Shown: positions 42,908-51,425 of the stretch, piece by piece
How the letters are laid out: each line of letters opens with the position of its first letter
Position numbering within the stretch: position 1 is the first letter of the stretch
Source of the DNA: Streptomyces toxytricini
GTDB taxonomy: Bacteria > Actinomycetota > Actinomycetes > Streptomycetales > Streptomycetaceae
DNA: 64,000 nt
Direction: 5' to 3'
NCBI RefSeq assembly: GCF_014649915.1
Contig: NZ_BMTY01000023.1
Location: 83,363-147,362, forward strand
Notes under the pieces: generated by a model
Database searches by the model: none
Told to the model about the DNA's origin: nothing
What the model saw: the letters and a program-made list of their open reading frames with translations, nothing else
Made by a program: the position numbers and the translations under genes

Positions 42908-43507
42908 TCAGGTGCGCTCGGCGAGGGTGCCGTCCTTCTCGTCGTGCAGGGCGCCGGTGCGGGGACACTCCCACACGCCCGGCTCCCCGGCCCGCTCGGT
43001 GAGGCGTACGCCGACCCTGCCGACCCAGCCGATGCGGCGGGCGGGCACCCCGGCGACGAGCGCGAAGTCCGGCACGTTGCGGGAGACGACGGCGCCCGCC
43101 GCCACCAGCGCCCACCGCCCCACACGCACGCCGGCCACGCACACCGAACGGGCCCCCAGCGAAGCCCCCTCCTCGACCACGACCCCCGCGGCCTCCCAGT
43201 CACCACCCCGCTTGAGCCGCCCCTCGGGGTCCACCGCCCGCGGGTAGAAGTCGTTGGTGAGCACCGCGGCCGGGCCGATGAACACCCCGTCCCCGAGGAC
43301 GGCGGGCTCGTAGACCAGTGCGTGGTTCTGCAACTTCACGTTGTCGCCGATGCGCACGCCCGGGCCGACGTACGCTCCGCGGCCGACGATGCACCCCCGG
43401 CCGAGTCGTGCCTCCTCCCGTATCTGCGCCAGGTCCCAGACGGTCGTGCCGTCGCCGAGTTCGGCGGTCTCGTCGACCTGGGAGGAGGGCTGGATGCGGA
43501 CACTCAC
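42908..43507 (-). CDS. WbpD-like UDP-3-aminosugar N-acetyltransferase
   Basis: A 199-residue trimeric hexapeptide-repeat enzyme. The sequence follows WbpD closely in order: VWDLAQIREEARLG, GCIVGRGAYVGPGVRIGDNVKLQNHALVY, GVFIGPAAVLTNDFYPRA, GASLGARSVCVAGVRVG, ALVAAGAVVSRNVPDFALVAGVPARRIGWV. WbpD acetylates the 3-amino group of a UDP-2-acetamido-3-amino uronic acid. Here the other steps could come from the dehydrogenase and epimerase on this arm and the oxidoreductase and aminotransferase on the plus arm. The GTG start has AAGGGGA about six bases upstream. Confidence 0.85.
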   Translation of the reverse strand: MSVRIQPSSQVDETAELGDGTTVWDLAQIREEARLGRGCIVGRGAYVGPGVRIGDNVKLQNHALVYEPAVLGDGVFIGPAAVLTNDFYPRAVDPEGRLKRGGDWEAAGVVVEEGASLGARSVCVAGVRVGRWALVAAGAVVSRNVPDFALVAGVPARRIGWVGRVGVRLTERAGEPGVWECPRTGALHDEKDGTLAERT

Positions 43508-43632
43508 GGGGCGGTCCCCTTACCTCGACGGTGGTATCCGGACGCGCGCTGCGCCCGGGCGGCGTCGTGCCAGCGGGAGCATATGCGGGGCAGGGGCGGC
43601 GCGTCCGCGGATCGAGGAGGGGCCGGCGGCAC

Positions 43633-44142
43633 TCACCTGGGCGTGCGCGGGGGGAGTCGGTGGAGGCGTACGCCGGTGAGGCGGGAGGAGTCGATGCGGG
43701 CCGTCATGTAGGTGCAGTGCGGTTGGCGGCGGCGGTCCGTGGGGGAGCCCGGGTTCAGCAGGCGGAGACGGTCGTCGGCCGTGGAGTCCCAGGGGATGTG
43801 GCTGTGGCCGAACACCAGGACGTCCAGGTTCGGGAAGCGTTCGGCGCAGCGCTGCTCGCGGCCCTTGGCCGGGCCGGTCTCGTGGACCACGCCGAGGCGC
43901 AGGCCGTCGAGGTCGGCGTACGCCACCTCCGGGAGGCGGGCGCGCAGGCCGGGGCCGTCGTTGTTGCCGAAGACGGCGACGAGGCGGCGGGCGCGGGCCT
44001 CCAGGAGGTCGAGGGTCGCCTCGTCGACCCAGTCGCCCGCATGGACGACGACGTCCGCACGGGGCACCAGGTCCAGCAGCTCCGGGGGCAGGGCCTTGGC
44101 CCGCACGGGGAGATGGGTGTCGGACATCAGCAGCAGGTCCAC
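43633..44142 (-). CDS. YfcE/MJ0936-type metallophosphoesterase
   Basis: A 169-residue phosphodiesterase with the binuclear metal motifs in order: LLLMSDTHL (D-x-H), HAGDWVDE (GD), FGNNDGPG (GNxD) and VFGHSHIPW (GHxH). Substrate unknown. The start is uncertain: GTG 44142 keeps the first beta strand but its GGAGG is only one base away, while ATG 44127 is better spaced yet would lose the strand. It is divergent from the M15 peptidase gene with about 100 bases between. Confidence 0.85.
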   Translation of the reverse strand: MDLLLMSDTHLPVRAKALPPELLDLVPRADVVVHAGDWVDEATLDLLEARARRLVAVFGNNDGPGLRARLPEVAYADLDGLRLGVVHETGPAKGREQRCAERFPNLDVLVFGHSHIPWDSTADDRLRLLNPGSPTDRRRQPHCTYMTARIDSSRLTGVRLHRLPPRTPR

Positions 44143-44240
44143 GCCTCCGACGGTAGCCGGGCGGGGGTGCCTGTGCCCGTCCGTGGCCCGTGTGGCCCTC
44201 GTGGCGTGCGGGGGCGCGGGGGCGTGCCTACGGTGAACGG

Positions 44241-44930
44241 GTGCGACCCGTACCCATAGCCGTCACCGCGGCCCTCGCGTTCGGTGCCGTTCTCGCGGCA
44301 TCCGCGCCGCCGGCCGCGACACCCGCCCCGCCGCCCGTGCAGCGCGCACGGGCGGCTGCGTCGCCCTCGCTGGCCGCCGAAGTGATGCCCGTCCCGGCCG
44401 AGGCGCTCGGCGCCACGTACCGTGCGGGCTGTCCCGTGGGCCCGGAGCAGCTGCGTCTGATCCGGATGAACCACTGGGGCTTCGACGGCCAGGTCCACCG
44501 GGGCGCTCTCGTCGTGCACAAGGATGCCGTCGGGCCGCTGCTCGGTGCCTTCGGCAAGGTGTTCGCGGCGCGGTTCCCGATCCGCCGCATGCAGCCGGCC
44601 TCGGCGTACGGCGGGGACGACGGCCGTTCCATGGCGGACGACAACACCTCGGCGTTCAACTGCCGCCCCGTGACCGGCGATCCGAGCCGCAGATCGCAGC
44701 ACGCGTACGGGGACGCCGTCGACATCAACCCGGTCGAGAACCCGTACGTGGACCGCAGCGGCACCGTCCACCCGGCCGCGGGCCGCGCCAACCTGCGCCG
44801 GGACCGGCCCGTTCCCGGCATGATCCGGCCGGGGGACGCGGTGTCCCGGGCCTTCGGGGAGATCGGCTGGGCCTGGGGCGGCCGCTGGCCCCACCCCGAC
44901 TACCAGCACTTCTCGGCCACGGGTGGTTAG
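44241..44930 (+). CDS. Secreted M15-family peptidase (LD/DD-carboxypeptidase type)
   Basis: A 229-residue exported zinc peptidase likely to act on peptidoglycan. Signal peptide about 1-22. The catalytic domain has the metal ligands in SQHAYGDAVDINP (H154, D161) and HPDYQHFS (H223), the pattern of the M15 group. GTG 44241 begins the signal peptide. No Shine-Dalgarno site is seen; TACGGT (44229-44234) ends six bases before the GTG, so the message may be leaderless. The gene stands alone. Confidence 0.83.
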   Translation: MRPVPIAVTAALAFGAVLAASAPPAATPAPPPVQRARAAASPSLAAEVMPVPAEALGATYRAGCPVGPEQLRLIRMNHWGFDGQVHRGALVVHKDAVGPLLGAFGKVFAARFPIRRMQPASAYGGDDGRSMADDNTSAFNCRPVTGDPSRRSQHAYGDAVDINPVENPYVDRSGTVHPAAGRANLRRDRPVPGMIRPGDAVSRAFGEIGWAWGGRWPHPDYQHFSATGG

Positions 44931-44985
44931 GCGTACGGGGGAAATGGAGGGGTGAATCGGTTGGCCGGATCGTAGGGTTCACCGC

Positions 44986-45498
44986 ATGACCCTCTCCGAG
45001 AGCCCTTCCGCCGCTCCCTTCGCGCCCCTCCTCACCCGCCACGCCGAGGCCGAGACCTGTGCCGACCCGAGCAGCGTCATGGCGCTGCTCGCCGACTCGC
45101 ACCAGACGGCCGACGGCTTCACGAGCTATCGCTCCAGCTTCGCCGCGGGAGCCGTGGGCGCCCCCGCCCACTTCCACACCAAGGCCACCGAGCTGTTCTT
45201 CGTCATCAGCGGCTCGCTCCGGGTCCTGGTGGGCGACGACATCGAGGTGCTGAACGCGGGGGACTTCCTGGCCGTGCCGCCGCACACCCCGCACGCCTTC
45301 GCCGCCGCCCCCGGCTGCGAGGCGGACGTCCTCTTCGTCTTCACGCCGGGCATGGGCAGGTTCGACTACCTGCGCCTCCTCGGCCGGGTCATGCGCGGCG
45401 AGGCCGACCCGAAGGAGATCGCCGCATCGGCCGAGAAGTACGACAACCACTACGTCGACAGCCCCGTCTGGCGGGCCGCCCTGGAGGCCTCGGCGTGA
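44986..45498 (+). CDS. Cupin-domain protein
   Basis: A 170-residue protein with a single cupin barrel: PAHFHTKATELFFVISGSLRVLVGDD (motif 1, His and Glu ligands) and DFLAVPPHTPHAFAAAPG (motif 2, His ligand). Cupins may be dioxygenases, isomerases or sensors; the role here is unknown. TAGGGT (44973-44978) ends seven bases before the ATG and there is no Shine-Dalgarno site, so a leaderless transcript is likely. Its TGA overlaps the next GTG (GTGA), forming a two-gene operon with a VOC protein. Confidence 0.83.
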   Translation: MTLSESPSAAPFAPLLTRHAEAETCADPSSVMALLADSHQTADGFTSYRSSFAAGAVGAPAHFHTKATELFFVISGSLRVLVGDDIEVLNAGDFLAVPPHTPHAFAAAPGCEADVLFVFTPGMGRFDYLRLLGRVMRGEADPKEIAASAEKYDNHYVDSPVWRAALEASA

Positions 45499-45902
45499 TC
45501 GGCGCGGCCACGCACGTGCGCGTCGCGCGCCCCTCTCGGGACCTCGCCGCGGCCGAGCGCTTCTACGTGGACGGCCTCGGACTGGAGGTCCTTTGGCGGA
45601 GCGCGGCCGAGCGTGCCGGGGAGCACGACCTGCTGATGCTCGGACCGGCGGGCGGCGGCTGGCACTTCGAGCTGACCCGCGATCCGGCGGATCCGGTGGA
45701 GCCCACGCCGACCGCCGACGACCTGTTCGTCGTCTACCTCGGCCGCCCGGTCGACGAGTCCCTCGTCGAGCGCCTCACCGCACACGGCGGCACGCGCGTG
45801 CAGGCGCACAATCCCTACTGGGACGAACACGGCGTCACGTGCGCGGATCCGGACGGCTACCGACTCGTCCTCTGCTCGCGCACGTGGAGCCTGGGTACCT
45901 GA
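45495..45902 (+). CDS. VOC-superfamily (glyoxalase/dioxygenase-like) protein
   Basis: A 135-residue protein with the paired beta-alpha-beta modules of the VOC fold: THVRVARPSRDLAAAERFYVDGLGLEVLW in the first half and YWDEHGVTCADPDGYRLVLC in the second. Metal ligands are plausible at H7 and the C-terminal Glu/His region but the activity is unknown. The GTG start overlaps the cupin stop codon, so the pair is co-translated and probably acts together. Confidence 0.82.
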   Translation: MIGAATHVRVARPSRDLAAAERFYVDGLGLEVLWRSAAERAGEHDLLMLGPAGGGWHFELTRDPADPVEPTPTADDLFVVYLGRPVDESLVERLTAHGGTRVQAHNPYWDEHGVTCADPDGYRLVLCSRTWSLGT

Positions 45903-46475
45903 CTAGGGTCGGGGCGGGCGTGTGACGCGGTAGCCGAGGTAGACGACGCCCGAGCTGAAGGTGCGCGTCTCGGCCAGGGTGAGGTCCACCCGCTGATCGG
46001 CCCTCGGGAAGAACGGGATGCCACCGCCGACGAGGACCGGGTACACCACGGCCCGGTACTCGTCGATCAGGTCCGACGCGGCCGCTTGGGCGGCGAGCGT
46101 CGCGCCGCCGATCGCGATCTCGCCCTCTCCCGGCTCCGCCCGGAGACGCTCGATCTCCTCGGCCGGGCTTCCCGAGGCCAGACGGGCATGGCCCCGGACG
46201 TCGGTGAGTGTCGTGGAGAACACGACTTTCGGCAGCGGGTTCCAGAGCGACACCCACTCGCGCTCCGCCTCGTCGAGCGACGAGGCCTCGGCGGTCTCCC
46301 AGTAGAGCATCGTCTCGTACAGGCGGCGCCCCAGCAGATGGACGTCCACACCCCTGATCTCGTCGATCCAGAAGCGGAAGACGTCCGCGTGAGGGGGCGT
46401 CCAGTCGAAGCCGCCGTCCGGCCCGACGATGTAGCCGTCCAGCGAGACGTTCATCGAGTACGTCACCTTGCGCAT
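45903..46475 (-). CDS. RibD/dihydrofolate reductase-like protein
   Basis: A 190-residue protein of the RibD C-terminal domain family: MRKVTYSMNVSLDGYIVGPDGGFDW, LLGRRLYETMLYW, and the NADPH-binding region GEIAIGGATLAAQAAASDLIDEYR...VLVGGGIPFF. Members reduce varied heterocycles; the substrate is unknown. ATG 46475 has GAGGAGG upstream and was preferred to the in-frame ATG at 46505. It abuts the VOC gene end to end (convergent, no gap), so the two transcripts must overlap or end within coding DNA. Confidence 0.85.
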   Translation of the reverse strand: MRKVTYSMNVSLDGYIVGPDGGFDWTPPHADVFRFWIDEIRGVDVHLLGRRLYETMLYWETAEASSLDEAEREWVSLWNPLPKVVFSTTLTDVRGHARLASGSPAEEIERLRAEPGEGEIAIGGATLAAQAAASDLIDEYRAVVYPVLVGGGIPFFPRADQRVDLTLAETRTFSSGVVYLGYRVTRPPRP

Positions 46476-46557
46476 CAGCAGCCCTCCTCGGGAACCCTTC
46501 GACACTACGGGCGACCGACGGCGGGTGCGGGAGAACCGCCGGGCGCCTGCCCGTTCG

Positions 46558-46986
46558 TCAGACGAGGCTGTCCCACCAGGGGGCCTTGATGCCGCGGCGG
46601 CGCCTGTGGTAGCCGCGGCGGCCCGCTGCTGCGGCCAGCCCGGACCACATGGCCGCGCCGAAGACCAGGGGCGTGGTGCTGCCGTTGGCCGCGCCCGCCA
46701 CCATGGCCGCCAGGCCGGCGAGCGAGAGGAGGGCGGTCCAGGTCGCCCGGTGCAGCATGACCAGCGCCAGAGCGAAGGCCAGCCCCGTGAACGTCACCGT
46801 GATGTACGGCACTGCGGCCCAGACGGCGTGCGCCCGCCCGAGGACGAACACACCGGACGCCACCGCCCATCCGTAGAGCATCAAGGCGAGCGTGATCCGT
46901 ACCAGCCGCTGCCCGTCCACGGCGTGTCCGCCCATGTCCCGCAGCGGAGTCGTCCGTGTCCGGCGTACGCGTGTTCCCTTTGGCAT
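46558..46986 (-). CDS. Small integral membrane protein
   Basis: A 142-residue protein with a basic N terminus (MPKGTRVRRTRTT) and four predicted membrane helices (LVRITLALMLYGWAVASGVF, AVPYITVTFTGLAFALALVM, TALLSLAGLAAMVAGAA and TPLVFGAAMWSGLAAAAG), ending in a basic tail. No family recognised. TATGCT on the minus strand (46998-46993) ends six bases before the ATG and no Shine-Dalgarno site is present, so it is probably leaderless. The frame extends upstream, but the extension lacks membrane character. Confidence 0.6.
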   Translation of the reverse strand: MPKGTRVRRTRTTPLRDMGGHAVDGQRLVRITLALMLYGWAVASGVFVLGRAHAVWAAVPYITVTFTGLAFALALVMLHRATWTALLSLAGLAAMVAGAANGSTTPLVFGAAMWSGLAAAAGRRGYHRRRRGIKAPWWDSLV

Positions 46987-47390
46987 GCGGGCAGCATAGG
47001 CGCCGGTGCGGCGCGCACCGTTCACCGGCCGCCCCCGGCCCGCGCCGGTTGAGGTCCCCGGGTCGGGGCACGCGACCGAAGGGATCCGGTCAAGCTGAAT
47101 GGCCGTTCGGTGAAGCCCGGGTGGCTGTTGCCCCGTTTGGTGCCCCCGGAAGTGCACGTCACCGGACTGCTCACGTTCTGTCGATGGGCGGGCACGGACC
47201 GCCATCGAACCGTCGTACCGGGTGTGAGCTGGGCGAACACCCCTTCGGGTATCCGGTATCCGAACACGGTGTCCGTAAATCGGCGATCAATGTGCAGTCG
47301 CCCTTCATACCCGACAGACTCGGTCGTGTCAGAGAGCGATATCGCAAGAAACCATCGCACTCCACCTTCGAATCGAAAGCGAGTCCTGTC
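46987..47390 (+). promoter_or_regulatory. Intergenic region upstream of the protease-inhibitor gene
   Basis: 404 bases with no supportable gene; it holds the divergent promoters of the small membrane protein (TATGCT at 46993-46998, minus) and the secreted inhibitor. The right half is much less GC-rich than coding DNA here. A direct repeat TATCCGG/TATCCGA lies at about 47250-47263. No clear -35/-10 pair was found for the inhibitor gene. Confidence 0.4.
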
Positions 47391-47813
47391 GTGCGTCACC
47401 GCTTCGCTGCCGTATCCGCCGCTGCCCTCCTGTGCCTGGCCGGCGCCACGGGCATGGCGGAGGCACAGCCCGCAAGCCTGTACGCCCCGTCCGCCCTGGT
47501 CTTCTCCGTCGCCAAGGGGGACGACGCCAACAGCACCGTCGTCCGGGCGACCACCCTCAGCTGCGCCCCGAGCGCACAGGGCACCCACCCCGACCCCGAG
47601 GCCGCCTGTGAGGCGCTGAAGTCCACCGACGGAACGTTCGACCGCCTGCTCGCCGCCCCCGACCCGAACCGCGCGTGTCCCATGCACTACGACCCGGTCA
47701 CGGTCACCGCGGACGGCGTCTGGCAGGGCAGCCGCGTCTCCTGGAAGCACACCTTCGGCAACTCCTGCTCCATGGCCGCGACCCTGAACGGCAACGCCGT
47801 CTTCGCGTTCTGA
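47391..47813 (+). CDS. Subtilisin inhibitor-like protein (SSI family)
   Basis: A 140-residue secreted serine-protease inhibitor. Signal peptide about 1-25 (AALLCLAGATGMAEA). Cysteines 58/73 and 96/126 match the two SSI disulphides in spacing (15 and 30 residues). The reactive loop reads CPMHYDPV, so P1 is Met98 and P1' is His; a Met P1 favours subtilisin-type enzymes, whereas trypsin-directed members carry Lys or Arg. DGVWQGSRVSW and the FAF C terminus are typical. In Streptomyces these inhibitors control extracellular proteases during development. The GTG start has only a weak GAAAGCGAG site upstream. Confidence 0.92.
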   Translation: MRHRFAAVSAAALLCLAGATGMAEAQPASLYAPSALVFSVAKGDDANSTVVRATTLSCAPSAQGTHPDPEAACEALKSTDGTFDRLLAAPDPNRACPMHYDPVTVTADGVWQGSRVSWKHTFGNSCSMAATLNGNAVFAF

Positions 47814-47865
47814 TCCACCCCCCCGCATCCCCGGCCGCCACGGCGCGGCGGCCGGGAACCACTGG

Positions 47866-48246
47866 TCAACAGGCCCGTACGGGCTGCAGGTCGTGCACGT
47901 AGCGGGCGGACACCCAGCCGTTCACCCCGTGGAGCCGGTACCAGAACGGATTGCCCTCCACCCAGCCGCCGCGCTGCTGGCACACCAGGTACACCACCTG
48001 CTCGTGGCGCAGCGTCTTCACGACGTTCGAGTACACCGTCGGCTTCGCCCGCACGTGGACGCCCGTCCGGGAGACGACCACGCCCTTCGGATACGCGGCC
48101 CGCACGGCGGCGGTCCGCTCCGGCGCCGGACCCTGCCCTCCGCCGGCGACGGCCCCCGCCGTCCAGCCGCCCGTCCCGGCCACCACGCCCGCCACCACCG
48201 CGGACACCGCCACCGCACGCATGACCATCGGCTTCAACCGCCTCAC
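47866..48246 (-). CDS. Secreted SH3-domain protein
   Basis: A 126-residue exported protein: signal peptide about 1-33, a short Ala/Pro spacer and one bacterial SH3 domain (SRTGVHVRAKPTVYSNVVKTL, VYLVCQQRGGWVEGNPFWYRLHGVNGWVSARYV). Two Cys (in VCQQ and the C-terminal RAC) could form a disulphide. SH3b domains usually bind peptidoglycan; there is no catalytic module. GAGGTG lies five bases before the GTG start. Confidence 0.78.
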   Translation of the reverse strand: MRRLKPMVMRAVAVSAVVAGVVAGTGGWTAGAVAGGGQGPAPERTAAVRAAYPKGVVVSRTGVHVRAKPTVYSNVVKTLRHEQVVYLVCQQRGGWVEGNPFWYRLHGVNGWVSARYVHDLQPVRAC

Positions 48247-48382
48247 CCGCTCACCTCGTTGCGCCTGGTACGCGGCCGCCGGTGCGGCGCCCGCAGCCCC
48301 GACTATCCGGCCGCCCGCAGCCCGCGAGCGACGGACACGCCCGGATGCGGCCGTACGGGTGAGCGCACGAGGGGGAGCGGGG

Positions 48383-48757
48383 TCAGGGCGGTGTCAGGAC
48401 CGACAACACGTTGCCCGCGGGGTCCTTGAACCAGGCGATGGCCGGTCCCCCGGCGTCGCGGACGATGCCCTTCTCGTCGTGCTCGAACTCCTCGTAGCGC
48501 TCGAAGACCACGCCCCGCGCGACCAGCGCGTCGACGGCCTTGTCGATGTCCGGCACCGGGAAGTTCAGCACCGTGAACGTGGCCGGCTCGTGCGCCTCCT
48601 TGGGGTACACCACGACCTCCCCGCCCCCGCCGAGGTGCAGCGTGAGCATCTCGTCGTCCCCCGAGACGCGCAGCCCGAGCGTCGAGGCGTAGAACTCCCG
48701 GACGTCGGCGATCCGCCGCACCGAGAAGCCGCTGAACGCCCTGCTGTCCGACAGCAT
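48383..48757 (-). CDS. VOC-superfamily protein
   Basis: A 124-residue single-domain VOC protein: FSVRRIADVREFYASTLGLRVSG, LHLGGGGEVVVYPKEAHEPATFTVLNFPVPDIDKAVDALVARGVVF and the C-terminal strand AWFKDPAGNVLSVL. The pattern is of the glyoxalase/bleomycin-resistance type; the substrate is unknown. GGAAGG lies before ATG 48757. It is divergent from a membrane-protein gene. Confidence 0.82.
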   Translation of the reverse strand: MLSDSRAFSGFSVRRIADVREFYASTLGLRVSGDDEMLTLHLGGGGEVVVYPKEAHEPATFTVLNFPVPDIDKAVDALVARGVVFERYEEFEHDEKGIVRDAGGPAIAWFKDPAGNVLSVLTPP

Positions 48758-48880
48758 GGCGCATCCCTTCCTTCCGGCTGGGTGTCCGGCCGCAGCGAGC
48801 GGCCCTCGCCTCCATGCTCCTCCCGCGGCGCGGGCCGCGCACGACTGGCTCAGCGGGCCGAACGGGCCCACCCTGGAAGG

Positions 48881-49669
48881 GTGAGCACCGAGGGACGCAC
48901 CACGGCTGCCTCGGCACTGCGCGGTTTCCTGGAAACCCCCGTCGTCGGCATGGCACCGTGGATCATCTTCTCCCTGCTGGTCGGACCCGGCCGGTTCGAG
49001 GTCGCCGTCGCCATCGCACTGGCTGCCGCGGTGGCCCTGGTCCTCCTGGGCCGCCTGGCCCGCCCGGGCAGCTCCTGGAAGCTCCTCGAAATCGCCGACG
49101 TCGTCTTCTTCGCCGGCATGGCGATCGTGGGCGCCCTCGCCGGCCCCGGCACACTGCGCTGGCTGGAGACCTACGCCGGCGAGGTGGCGAACATCGCCCT
49201 CGCACTCATCGCCTTCGGCTCGATGGCCGTCCGCATGCCCTTCACCATCCAGTACGCGCGCGAGCAGGTCGACCCCTCCCTCTGGAACACGCCCGCCTTC
49301 CTGCGCACCAACTACGTCATCACCGGGGCGTGGGGGCTCGCCTTCCTGGTCGCCGCCCTCGCCGGAGCCTTCGGCGACCTCGTCCTCCACAACCCGGACA
49401 ACATCTGGACCGGCTGGATCATCCAGATCGTCGCCATCGTCGCCGCCCTGAAGTTCACCGCCTGGTACCCGGACGTCGCGCGGGCCCGCGCCCGCCGGGA
49501 CGCAGGACAGCCCGGCGTCGAACCGCCCTCCACGGCGAGCTTCCTGCTGCCGCTGGCGGCGCTCCTCGTCCCCCTCGGCATCGCCGTGCTCATCCTCGAG
49601 GACGCCTGGTGGATCGGCGCCGCCCTGATCATCGCCGGCGCTCTGCTGACGAAGGTGCTGCGCCACTGA
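48881..49669 (+). CDS. Multi-pass membrane protein of unknown function
   Basis: A 262-residue protein with about seven membrane helices (for example PWIIFSLLVGPGRFEVAVAIAL, IADVVFFAGMAIVGALAG, IALALIAFGSMAVRMPF, WGLAFLVAALAGAFGDLVL, GWIIQIVAIVAAL, LLPLAALLVPLGIAVLIL). The loop TIQYAREQVDPSLWNTPAFLRTNYVITG is distinctive and probably family-conserved, but no named family is recognised. GTG 48881 directly follows GGAAGG, too close for normal use, so the start or a leaderless transcript is uncertain. Confidence 0.65.
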   Translation: MSTEGRTTAASALRGFLETPVVGMAPWIIFSLLVGPGRFEVAVAIALAAAVALVLLGRLARPGSSWKLLEIADVVFFAGMAIVGALAGPGTLRWLETYAGEVANIALALIAFGSMAVRMPFTIQYAREQVDPSLWNTPAFLRTNYVITGAWGLAFLVAALAGAFGDLVLHNPDNIWTGWIIQIVAIVAALKFTAWYPDVARARARRDAGQPGVEPPSTASFLLPLAALLVPLGIAVLILEDAWWIGAALIIAGALLTKVLRH

Positions 49670-49726
49670 CAAGCGCCGCCCCGGGGGTCCACACTGGGAT
49701 CCGCACCGGCTTGGGGGAGGGCACGG

Positions 49727-51262
49727 ATGGATCGGATCCTGCGCATCGGCATACCCGCGGCAGCCGCCGTCCTCGTACTCCTCTCGCCCTGGTACGCCCC
49801 GTACTACATCACGATCGCCGTGTGGGAGCTGCGCAAGGCACTCTCCTGGCTGGCCGTGCCCGTACTGGCCGGGGCGCTGGCGCTGCTCGTCGGCCTCGTC
49901 GGCGTGCTGCGCCGCGGGCGCTCGGACCGCCGCGGCGGCGGGAGCGACGCGGCCAAGGTCCTCGGCTGCCTCGGCGCCGTCGCGGGGATCGCCCTCACCT
50001 TCGCGTGGATGGTCTACGGGGCGTACCTGCAGGACCGCGCCTACATGGCCGCCACCCGCGTCGTGACCGGGCCGGTGCCCGAGCTGGCGGCCCGCGCCCC
50101 GTACGTCGTCGGCAAGGCGCAGGCCGCCCCGCACCTCGGGGACGTCACCGGCGAGATCGCCGACATCAGCTACCTGCCCGACTCCGACCGGTTCGCCACC
50201 CTCGTCGAGCGGCGCGGCTGGCTCGCCGGATACGAGGTCGGCCTGGTGCAGGACATACCGCTCGGCGGCACCAGCCGCTCCCGGCAGCACTGCCGGTTCG
50301 ACGTGGAGGCCGCCGACGCGCGGATCGGCGGCTGGTTCCACCACAACCTCGGCCGGAAGATCGCCGCACAGAAGCGCTGGGTCCGCTTCGACGCAGACGA
50401 CGCGTACGTCGTCTGCAACGGCGACAAACCCGTCGTGGCCGTCCCGCTCAAACGCCAGACCGGGTTCCTCGTCGTCACCGAACGCCCCGCCGGCCTCGCC
50501 CTGTACGACGGCCACACCGGCCGGCTCACCGTCACCGCCGACACCCAGACGGTGCCGGGCCCCTCCTATCCCCTGAGCCTCGCCGCCCGGCAGCGCGAGG
50601 CGACCGCCGCCGTCGGAAGCTTCACCGACTGGTGGTTCGAGCGCAGCGGCTGGGACGCCTCCGAGGACGGGGCCAACACCGGCAACGAGTCCGAGTTCGC
50701 CCTGCGCCACCGCGACGGCAGCGGCAACAGCTCGTACGTCACCCCGCTGACACCGCAGGGCGAGGCCAGTTCCGTCGTGGCCGTCTCCACGGTGCCCACC
50801 CGGCACCGCGGCGGCGGGCTCGCACCGCTGACCGTGCACCGCCTCGACCCGACCTGGTCCTCGCCCGCGGCGATCGTCGCGCTCGTCAAGGCCGAGTACC
50901 GGGACGTCTGCTGCTACAACGACGACCGGGTGTTCGAGGTGGTGCCCACCGGCGGGACCACCTGGACCGCGACCGTCGGCAGCGAGCAGAACATCCGCTA
51001 CCGCGTGGAGGGCCGCGGCCAGGTCGGCGGACGCGAGGCCACCTGCCTGAAGAGCGCCGACGGCACGCTCATCCGCTGCGCGTATGCCGCGCCGGGCTCC
51101 CCCGAGGAGCAGGAGCTCGCCCGCCGCGAGGAGGGCAAGCGCAAGGAGCAGGGAGCCGGGCCGCCCGACCTGGGCGACCTGACCGCGTACACGCCCGGGC
51201 AACTGGCCGAACTGCACCGCCGCATCAGCGAGGAGGTCACCCGCCGCCTCAAGGGCGGGTGA
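49727..51262 (+). CDS. Membrane-anchored protein of unknown function
   Basis: A 511-residue protein with three N-terminal helices (IPAAAAVLVLLSPWYAPYYI, LAVPVLAGALALLVGLVGVL, LGCLGAVAGIALTFAWMVYG) and a large, probably extracytoplasmic domain of about 400 residues rich in beta strands and Trp, with Cys pairs (RDVCCYND, EATCLKSADGTLIRCAY). The C terminus is charged and helical. No family recognised. GGGGGAGG at 49713-49720 is a good ribosome binding site. It follows the previous membrane-protein gene by 57 bases, so they may be co-transcribed. Confidence 0.65.
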   Translation: MDRILRIGIPAAAAVLVLLSPWYAPYYITIAVWELRKALSWLAVPVLAGALALLVGLVGVLRRGRSDRRGGGSDAAKVLGCLGAVAGIALTFAWMVYGAYLQDRAYMAATRVVTGPVPELAARAPYVVGKAQAAPHLGDVTGEIADISYLPDSDRFATLVERRGWLAGYEVGLVQDIPLGGTSRSRQHCRFDVEAADARIGGWFHHNLGRKIAAQKRWVRFDADDAYVVCNGDKPVVAVPLKRQTGFLVVTERPAGLALYDGHTGRLTVTADTQTVPGPSYPLSLAARQREATAAVGSFTDWWFERSGWDASEDGANTGNESEFALRHRDGSGNSSYVTPLTPQGEASSVVAVSTVPTRHRGGGLAPLTVHRLDPTWSSPAAIVALVKAEYRDVCCYNDDRVFEVVPTGGTTWTATVGSEQNIRYRVEGRGQVGGREATCLKSADGTLIRCAYAAPGSPEEQELARREEGKRKEQGAGPPDLGDLTAYTPGQLAELHRRISEEVTRRLKGG

Positions 51263-51425
51263 CGGGACCGCACCTGCCGAAGCCGCACCACCCCCGCCGC
51301 GATCTCCCGGCCCCGGAGGGAACGCCGGGCGGCGTTCCGGCCTCTTGACCGGTGCACATCGGTCGACGGTGTGCACCGGACCGCGCGTCGGGACCGGGCG
51401 GCACGGCAGAGGGTGATCCCGGTCC

